Shown here: positions 56,767-64,000 of the stretch, piece by piece | Layout of the letters: each line of letters starts with the position of its first letter | Numbering within the stretch: position 1 is the first letter of the stretch | NCBI GenBank assembly: GCA_026413225.1 | Contig: CM048553.1 | Span: forward strand, 41,270,001 to 41,334,000 | Reading direction: 5' to 3' | Length of the DNA: 64,000 nucleotides | Origin: Otis tarda | Taxonomy: Eukaryota > Chordata > Aves > Otidiformes > Otididae | Made by a program: the position numbers and the translations under genes | The notes under the pieces: model-generated | What the model saw: the letters and a program-made list of their open reading frames with translations, nothing else | Told to the model about the DNA's origin: nothing | The model's database searches: none

Positions 56767-59419
56767 GAGAAGGAGCCTCAGCAAACAGAGCCTGAAGGAT
56801 TCAGAGGACTGACCAAACACAGGGACTCCCAATCACTTTTCAGGTGGTCATCCTAGCACCCACCCATCCTTCAGGTTGGAGCGGTGCCATGCCACTGTGA
56901 ATGCCAGCAGTACACTGCCTCTCTGTGATGCCAGGGTTTGTTTTGCCCTTTGTGGAGGGGTGAACTCGGAGGGAATCACGTCTCCTTGTGGGGATCAGGG
57001 AATATCCACTGAGCATCACATCTTGAAGGGAAATGGCAGCTCAGTAAGTAACATTAGAGCTTTAGTGGCCAAGCTAGGGTAAAAGAGAAGCCCCTCAAGA
57101 AGAAGGCTGGGCACCATGACTTGGTCAGCTCCCAGAGCCACAGGTTATTATGACAAGAGTTTGTTTGTGTGGGGTATGGAAGAGGTAGGTGGAAAGAGGC
57201 TCCAAGAAAAAATTGGCTTCCATATTGTAACCCATTGGTAGAGCGTTGTCTTCCTTCAGGTTACAGGGTAGAATAAAAATCTTGATGCTCTTTGAGATAG
57301 TTTTCTCCTCCAAACACTGAAGTGCCTCTCATGGGCTACTGTGGCAGTCCATACCTTTGTGCTGACCAGCAGAACCATAGCATAGGAGTGGACATGGCCA
57401 TTTCTGAGACCTTCTCCATTAGGAACTCCAAGATGGGAGTTACACTGGTTGTACCACCCCGTGGCTACCCACAGCTGGCTCTATCTGCTGGACCTTCTCA
57501 GGAAACACACCTTCTGGCTTCCTCTGATGTTGTGGACAAGAATCCTGAGTGGAAGGTTGGCTGGTGGACCCATTAGTTGCTTTTGCCATGTTCCATCCCT
57601 AAGAGAAATGCTTGGCTCTTGCAACCCATGTGTGTGTGGGGAGCCACCTCAGGAAAGGAACCAGAGAGGACAGAGCACAGGGAGCAGTCCAAGGTCGTTG
57701 AGGAAGGGGTTGATCTGAGATATGGGAGAGAGACAAAACAGATGCGTTTTTGAAGAGGGGTGGGGGGTGGCTCCAGGGCTGCAAATTACAGTGCCAGAGG
57801 CAGGAGCAGGCTGAAACTGCTATAATGATCCCTGAAAGTCTCAAAAGATGGAAGATACTGGAGACTGGAATCCCTCTGGAGGGACAAAGTCCTGTTGTGG
57901 CAGTAAATAGGAGGGACTGAGATTGGGAGCAATAGCATGATGGCCTCTCCCTACGACAGCCTATGAAGCTGCGCATGTTGCCTTTCCCATTTGTCCTGCC
58001 AGGCAGGAGCAGCAGCATTTGTCCTTGCCCACAAAGGAAGTGGAAGAGCAGTCCTTCCCTTTATTGGCCACTCTCAGGAAACCCAAAAAACCTGTAGCCT
58101 CCCTTGAGCATCACAGACTGCCTGCAGGCCAGGTGGACCTTTGGTCTGAGTGCCGGTGCCTGTGTCATGGTAGGACAGCCTGCACACTCACCTCTGAAGC
58201 ACACCACTTCCACAACCACCACCTGCAAACTGAAGTCTCCCGCCTTATCCAACAGCAAGAGCTGAAGTTCTGTAGCTTTTTTTAGATGCCTCAGTGAACA
58301 TCTAGGGGTAGTAGCCCGCTGGTTAGTAAATAATTATCCAAGCATTATGTCTATTCCTTAACGCTTTGCCCAAATCCAAAAATAATTTATAAAAATAATC
58401 CCAGAGACACAGAATGCACAGGCAGAGGGTACTTGCTCTGCTGTTGTTCCTGGTGTTTAGCTTGGTTTCCTAAGAGAATTTGATTTATACACTGTCTTCT
58501 CCTTTGAGGTTGTTGGCCAGTCTCAGCTGCCGAGAGGTTTGATGTGGCAGGATGGGCGAATCTCAAATACATCAAATCTGTGCTCGGTCCACAAAGGCAG
58601 GTGGAGGAGCGAGACAGAGATCGAGCCAGGCACCCTGAGCAGGGGAAGGAAGAACAGGACATCGTGCCCCAAATCCTGCCATGCCCAGGGCAGGCAGTGC
58701 TGCTTGGCAGCCAGCAAGAGAGCCAGAGGGACATGGCAGGGCTTCGGGAGTTTGGAGTGGATACGAGGAGGAGAAAACTGGGAACGCGAGGATGAGAAGC
58801 TGTTGCTGCAGGAAATCAGGGCTGGGGGATGGAGGGCCTGGAGGTGGCAGTGGGCGCTGTGTGCGGACCAAGGGGAAAGCTGGATACCCCCGGGCCGCTC
58901 GGCCACGGGCGGAAAAACGGGAAAACTCTCACTTTTCCCTCCTTCGAGAAGCGAGGAAGTTCGCCCAAACTGACCTGTTTACCTCATTCGAGAGGAGAGG
59001 AAACTCACCCAAATTAGGAGGCGGTAAAACTACATTTAGCTGCGTTTAACCTCCGCTCGTTAACCTCATTTAACCCCGCTGCCTCCCTCTCCGTCGGGAG
59101 GTCGAAAAGACACCGCGGAGCCCCGCTCTGTCCTGGGCGCTGCCTTCCCTAAATGGAGACCCCTTCCCCTCTCTCCCTCCCCTTATTGTTGCTGCTGTGG
59201 GTTTCCTTGGTGGGTTCCCCTCCAGGAGCAGGAGATGGGGCAGGGTCCCGGCGGGGACATCCCTGCTTTGCCCCAGGTGCTCTGGGGGCGGTGGGGGATC
59301 CCTCCTCCATTTTGAGGAGGGGGAAGGCTGTGCCCGGAGACGTAACCGCATTGATTGAGGCTGCAGGGGTGTGTGCACGCTAGCGAAGGGGTCTCCCCTG
59401 CATTTCCCCTTTCCCCTGC
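56767..59419. other. Intergenic region upstream of NR1D2
   Basis: No gene is recognised. GC content rises to the right. Overlapping open frames on both strands at 58520-59400 reflect base composition. A diverged 44-bp tandem duplication occurs at 58943-59014. Confidence 0.7.
58943..59014. repeat. Diverged tandem duplication, period 44
   Basis: The segments starting TTCGAGA at 58943 and 58987 match at 22 of 28 positions by eye. Both contain a GAGGAAR-type (ETS-like) core and CCCAAA. They lie about 1.2 kb upstream of the NR1D2 start codon. Confidence 0.65.
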
Positions 59420-60182
59420 CATGAGGAAAGAAGCGGCCTCATGGGGGAGGGGACGCCCCCCGCCGCTGCTCGGAGCCGGCAGCTGTCGTGGCCGGGACAG
59501 GAGAGCGCTAATTCAGCTGCGGCAATCAGAGCGGTGGCATTTCCTGCCGGCGCCCGGCCCGCCGGCGGATGCTGACACCGCCGCCCGTCACCGTGCCCCG
59601 CGGCAGCGCCCGCGTCCTTGCGCCGCAGCCGCGGTGGGCGCTGCCGGTTGCCCGGCCGCTGCAGGGAAGGGGCTCCCCCCGCGTTGCCGGCGGTTCCCGC
59701 CGCTCCCGCCTCCCGCTCTGCGCGCGAGCCCCGCCACGCGCCGCAGCGCCCGCGCAGAGCCCCCCTCGCCCCGCCGCAGTGGCCCCGCGCCGCCCAGCAC
59801 GCGCCGACCGCACGTGAGCGCGGCCGCCCCGCCATCCGGGCGGCGCGGAAAAGTGTGTCACTGGGTGAGGGGGGCGGCCGGGGGCGGGGCCGCCCGGCGG
59901 GGCGGGGCGGGGCGGGCCGTGGTGCCGCACTCTCCGCGGCTCCCGATCGCTTTTGTTGTAAAGGGGAGGGCGCCGCGGCGGGGACGGGCAGCTGTCGCCG
60001 CTCTGACAGGCGACAGCGCGGCCGCCTGCCTCCCTCCCTCCTGCCGCATGTAGGGCTGCGGCGGGGACACACAGCTGGGCAGATCAGCCGCCGAGCGAAG
60101 CCGCGCCGAGCGCAGCCCAGCCGTGCCGGGCCCGGCGGAGCCCAGCGCGGCGCCGCCCCTGCCCCTGCGGGAGGAGGCCGCC
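59420..60182 (+). promoter_or_regulatory. NR1D2: NR1D2 promoter CpG island and 5'UTR
   Basis: Extremely CpG-rich sequence with many GC boxes, including about four GGGGC units at 59885-59914, a CACGTG E-box at 59811-59816 and no clear TATA box. The transcript start is probably within the last few hundred bases, since the leader to the ATG at 60183 is GC-rich without a splice acceptor that I can see. The island continues to about 60960, into intron 1. Long open frames on both strands here come from lack of stop codons in GC-rich DNA. Confidence 0.78.
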
Positions 60183-60198
60183 ATGGAAGTCAGCGCGG
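60183..60198 (+). CDS. NR1D2: NR1D2 first coding exon (REV-ERB beta, start)
   Basis: The tiny coding part MEVSA plus one base lies after a strong Kozak context (GCCGCCATGG) and before a GTAAGC donor. It joins in frame to the exon at 63537, giving MEVSAGGVIAYIS. Human NR1D2 begins MEVNAGGVIAYIS, as I remember it. REV-ERB beta is a haem-binding orphan nuclear receptor that represses Bmal1 and metabolic genes through RORE sites with NCoR. This exon is too short to appear as an open frame and was found by working back from exon 2. Confidence 0.94.
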
Positions 60199-60457
60199 GT
60201 AAGCGGCGGGGCGGCCGCTGCGGGCTGGGGAAGGGGTGGGGAGGGGGGCTTGCAGGGTGGCCCTGGCGGGCCGGGCGGGTGCGGGGGTACAGCCGGGGGG
60301 CGGTCGGGGCGCCGCGGGAGTGGGGGATCGCGGCGGGCGGCGGCGCTGACCGGTGCCGGCCCCGCCGGTGGCCGGGGCGGCCGCGCGCCGCCTCACATGG
60401 ACCCGCCGGGCGAGCCATGTGCGCCCTGTGTTTACGTTCCGCGCGGCGTGCCCGCTC

Positions 60458-60613
60458 ATTGGCCGTGCGGGGCGGTGACGCGCGGATTGCATAATAGTGC
60501 CGGGGCGGCGGCGCGGAGCGGCTGGCGGCGCGGACACGTGAGGCGGGCGGGCGGCCGCTGTTTTGGTGACCTACATTCTGGGTGGCGGCGGAGGGGCGCG
60601 CTGGGGACACGTG
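60458..60613. promoter_or_regulatory. NR1D2: Candidate clock control module in NR1D2 intron 1
   Basis: In order: an inverted CCAAT box (ATTGG, 60458-60462), a CRE-like TGACG half (60476-60480), a D-box/C/EBP-like ATTGCATAAT (60486-60495), an E-box CACGTG (60535-60540), an RORE in reverse orientation (TGACCTACATT, 60567-60577, exact to WAWNTRGGTCA on the minus strand) and a second E-box CACGTG (60608-60613). NR1D2 is known in mammals to be driven by CLOCK:BMAL1 through E-boxes and by DBP/E4BP4 through D-boxes. Function here is inferred from motifs only. A downstream alternative promoter is also possible. Confidence 0.62.
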
Positions 60614-60697
60614 GGGCCGCGCCGCTGCGGCGGCGCCGCCGGCCCCGCCCCCGCGGCGGCCAGCCCCGCCCCCGCCGCGCGAGGCCGCGGTGGAGCC

Positions 60698-60732
60698 GGG
60701 GGAGGGAGGAGGAGGAGGAGGAGGAGGAGAAG
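60698..60732. repeat. GGA-repeat polypurine tract
   Basis: GGGGGAGGGA is followed by about seven GGA units and AGGGAG. It is a pure purine run able in principle to form a G-quadruplex or triplex. It lies in the CpG island of NR1D2 intron 1. Confidence 0.9.
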
Positions 60733-63536
60733 GGAGAGCGGGCGGCCGTTGGCGCGGTGCGGGGGCGGGGGGCCCGCACGCGCGCGGCCGTGTGCGGCGG
60801 CGGGGCTGCCCGCGCGCCCCGCACGTGGACCGGCCCGGTGCGCGGGGGCGGCGTTGTGTAACGGAGAGGGGGCGGCCGGGGGCAGGGCCGGGCCGCGCCG
60901 GGCCTTTCCAGCCCAGCTCCGCCTGACGGCAGGGAGAGCCGCAGCCCCAGCCCTGCGGTGCGGAGCGGTGAGCGGCGTGCCCCGGCTCCCTGCTGTCTTT
61001 CCCGTCTTTGTCAGCGAGGGCGGTGAATGGGGTCGGCGGTGCCGGCCGGGGGAGCCCCTGCTGCAGCAGCATTCCCTGGCCGCCTGGAACGATGAACGAT
61101 GTAGCCGGTTCGCCTCTGCGTCCTTACCGCTTTCTGCATCTCCGTGTAAATGACATACCCGCACCTTACCGCGGGCCCCCCTCCGAGTAAACCCCAATCG
61201 CCAGATGGGACCCCAAGGGCTGGGGGTCCTCATAGCTCTGCCTAACGTGGCTCAGCGTGGCCAAAAGGACTCGTTTTACTGCCTCAGGCGAAGCCCCGTC
61301 AATCCCACCAGGTGTCGGGGTCCCCATCTGCGGGGTACCCATGTGTGCGTGCACGGGGATCGCTTTGCCTCTGCTCTTTGTTTTGAGTTGTCGCCCTGTG
61401 CTGCGTATGAGATTCAGCTTTTCACTCCCGGTTAAACAAAAGTAGGGTCACAGGGAAGAGTTGCTTCTAAACTAACAAAAATATTGGGGATCTTGGTTGT
61501 GATGCAGATGAGACTGCCAGGCTCCCTGGGATACAGGAGCAGCCCAGCTCTCTGGGGCTCCCCAGGCTTTCAAAAGAAAGGGGTGAATATCTGCCCCCTA
61601 AGACACACTCTTTCCATGCTCCGCTATGACATTGGCGTTACCCTTGAGGGAAAAGTGCATCTCTTTATGAGGCACGGTTTAAAGATAACGAGGCGAGGTG
61701 GCAGCGTGAGGAAACATGGAGTTCCCTGCCGGGGCTGTGTTTGCGTGTCCTGCTCTGCCCCTTGCAGATAAGGATGGCGCCTGCTGAGCAGCTGGGTGCC
61801 TCCCTTGGACCTGGTGGACCCGTGAGCTTTGACCTGGCACCTGGCAGAGGCACGTGCGGCGCTGGGGGATAGGAGGACCTTTGCCAAATAGATTGTGTCT
61901 TGCACTAGCACAGGTGATTGACAGTGTCTTTTTTCTCATGGCGTTGCTGTGACCTGTGTGTCTGTTGCAACCCTCCTTTCTCCAAAAACCTGATCCTGGA
62001 TGCGTGCTATGCTGCGTGGAGGATTTCTTAAAGAAAAAAAAAAAAAGTGTGCAGGAGTGACCACAGCAGTGGGGCGTAGGGGCACCAGTGTTCAGGAACG
62101 TGAGGAGCAGTCTGCCTGTAGCACACGTGTCACACGACCGCTTGGTCTGACTTGTGCTCCACAGTGGCTCTGCCAGGGGATCCTTGACTGCATGCTCCTC
62201 AGGGTGTTGGTGGCGGTTTCCTCGGTAGAAAAAAATTAAACGTTAAAGAGGAAATAGGCCAGTAAAGCTGCCACAGAAATGCTAAGAGGACTGTTATAGC
62301 TGGTAAAAGTAATGAAAATTGGTAAGTCAGAATTTCTGCCTGCAAGCAGTGATACTTCCAGGGTTGTATAACACCACTGCCTAATAGGCATATCACCCTT
62401 TTTCTGTGAGGAGGGGATGGCTGCTGTGAGGGGCTGCAGCCCCGACCTGCCATGCCAACTCAGTTGATTGAGGACTCTGCAGACACCAGTGCTTTTTTCC
62501 TCCAGAGGAAGCCGGTCCATGGCTGTTCTGAAGTTTTTAACTCTTACTGGTCTGTGGAATTCCTTGCTGCAGTGTCCTGAGTCGTCTGTGAAGAGAGTTT
62601 ACAGAGCAATATAGGCATCAGACAGAGAAGATGCTGAGTGCAATTTATTTAAACAGTTGTGTAGCTTTCGCTGTTGAAATTTTTGTGTGAAATAGCGAAT
62701 GTTTTTATATTTTTGACTTTTGAAATGCTGAGTCTTGGAGACAAACTCAAATGAAGTGAAAACAATTTCTCTTGCTTACAAGCAAGAAAAAGGAGCTTGT
62801 GGGAAGGCAGAACTGCTCCCAGGTCTGCCGGAGGACAAAAAGCTGTTTCATCCGAGGGATTCTCGTGTGTCAGATTGTGAGACGCGGCAGGACAGAGACT
62901 GTTTGCAAATAGCAGCCTGGCAGTCAGAGTTTAGCTGCTGCTGGAAATGCTACGAAGGTTTGCAATCGGACAAATGGTGTTCAGTAGGCTAACCAGGCTG
63001 CAGCACTATTTCTTTCCCTTGCCCCCTTCCCTTCAGCGTCGTGAGCACCTCCCATCCCTTCCTTTCTGTGCCTTTGGCACGTAGCCTGCATGAAGTCTTT
63101 CTCTTTGCCCTACTTCTGTCCCTAACCTGGCTTGTTTGCATTCTGGCTCCACAGCGCTGTGAAATTCTGTCTTTGCTGTGGCTCTAGATGAGCTCTGCTC
63201 AGAGGGCAGCCAGGGAAACCCTCCCTGGGCCACTCCATGCCCACTGCCCCGTCCTGCCAGCACCATGGCTTGTTGCTCGGTCTTTTGGTTCTGCCATTTC
63301 ATCTCCACCTGGATCGCGAGAGACTGATGAGACGGGAGAAATGGATGGGGCAGATTGGGGGTTCAGCCGTTGAAAACGAATGGAGAGAAGCGAGCTTGAG
63401 GGAGGGAGGGAAAGGCTTGCGCCCAGGAACACGTGATGGCTGGGTCTGGCGGTGCGGGGTCACGGTGTGGCTCACATGGCAGCGGTGCATGTCTGCTTGT
63501 TATGTCACTACATGCCGCCTTTTTTTCTTGCCTTAG

Positions 63537-63797
63537 GGGGTGTGATAGCTTACATCAGCTCTTCAAGCTCGGCATCTAGCCCAGCCTCATGTCACAGCGA
63601 GAGCTCAGACAGCGGTTTCCAGTCGTCCTCTTCGCCTGTGCCATCTTCTCCAAACAGCTCCTCCTCAGAAAGCGGCTGCAACGGCCGGAGCAGTGAGGGC
63701 TCTGATGGGGCGCCGAAGAGCGATCGGCTGGAGGAGACTATTAAAACAAACCAGTCAAGTGTTGCTGGTTTGACAAAAGGCCATAATGGAGTCACAA
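63537..63797 (+). CDS. NR1D2: NR1D2 second coding exon (serine-rich N-terminal domain)
   Basis: The exon begins with two bases completing a glycine codon and encodes GVIAYISSSSSASSPASCHS followed by further serine-rich sequence with VPSSPNSS, down to KGHNGVT. It ends one base into a codon before a GTATGT donor at 63798. This is the disordered A/B region, which in REV-ERBs is phosphorylated and controls stability. The human protein continues with a lysine and then the zinc-finger DNA-binding domain, which must lie outside the window. The middle of the exon is more divergent from human than its ends. The gene is partial at the window edge, not broken. Confidence 0.95.
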
Positions 63798-64000
63798 GTA
63801 TGTTTGGTGCTGGTTCCTGAAACCACCATTTCCCCCTTGTGTATTACAACCCCATATATTATAACCGTGTGGCTTGCTGTGAAGGCACATAGCAAAGCCT
63901 CCGTTTTTATGTTTTGGCATTATATGTATGGTAATTGGTATTGCCATACAAATGCTCATAGATGGAGGTCCCATTGCTACTAACTTCAATCAATACAGTG
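63798..64000 (+). other. NR1D2: NR1D2 intron 2, start
   Basis: AT-rich sequence after the GTATGT donor. An open frame runs a few codons past the donor to a stop, as expected for intronic read-through. The intron leaves the window. Confidence 0.88.

Larger units (their letters stand above)
60199..63536 (+). other. NR1D2: NR1D2 intron 1
   Basis: A 3.3 kb intron from GTAAGC to a TTTTTTTCTTGCCTTAG acceptor. The first 760 bases are still CpG island and hold a cluster of clock-type sites (listed separately), a GGA-rich run at about 60698-60732 and several CACGTG motifs. The rest is ordinary sequence. Long frames at 60123-61233 on both strands are compositional. Confidence 0.9.

Noticed and set aside
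59355-61233. Very long open frames (up to 404 codons) on both strands in the NR1D2 CpG island.
   Set aside because: They overlap each other on both strands, consist of Ala/Gly/Pro/Arg-rich low-complexity sequence, and cross the NR1D2 exon and splice donor. This is typical of stop-poor GC-rich DNA.

Overview
The window comes from a vertebrate, and almost certainly bird, nuclear genome. The genes are split by GT-AG introns. Three CR1 LINE fragments carry the typical 3' tail of ATTCTATG repeats, and CpG islands sit at gene starts. The gene order UBE2E1 (+), NKIRAS1 (-), RPL15 (+), NR1D2 (+) matches, from memory, human chromosome 3p24. I cannot name the species. There is no prokaryotic, CRISPR or viral gene content.

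Positions 1-22660 hold the 3' half of UBE2E1: a long intron with an old CR1 at its left edge, then the last three coding exons (14461-14593, 20624-20771, 21763-21860) and an 0.8 kb 3'UTR. The penultimate intron carries an isolated GC-rich patch at about 20290-20570. Positions 22661-26541 lie between two convergent genes and include the NKIRAS1 3'UTR. NKIRAS1 occupies 26542-38080 on the minus strand as three coding exons encoding a 191-residue kappaB-Ras protein. A fairly young CR1 sits antisense in its last intron. A CpG-rich stretch at about 39360-39770 looks like a shared head-to-head promoter for NKIRAS1 and RPL15. RPL15 is complete (204 residues; coding exons 40763-40934, 42012-42148 and 44281-44586), with a pyrimidine-rich start site and a very short 3'UTR. 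Positions 44640-59400 are intergenic, with one CR1 tail and no convincing gene. NR1D2 (REV-ERB beta) starts in a large CpG island. Its first coding exon (60183-60198) and second coding exon (63537-63797) are present, and the rest runs off the right edge.

The four genes are unrelated in function: ubiquitin conjugation, NF-kappaB restraint, a ribosomal protein, and a clock/haem nuclear receptor. They look like a conserved neighbourhood rather than a pathway. I found no clearly new biological system. The most interesting signals are a clock-type control cluster just inside NR1D2 (two CACGTG E-boxes, a D-box-like site and an exact match to the RORE consensus within about 160 bp), a perfect 17-bp hairpin in a UBE2E1 intron, a second imperfect hairpin there, and the orphan CpG-rich patch in UBE2E1. 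All coordinates were worked out by eye from the sequence.
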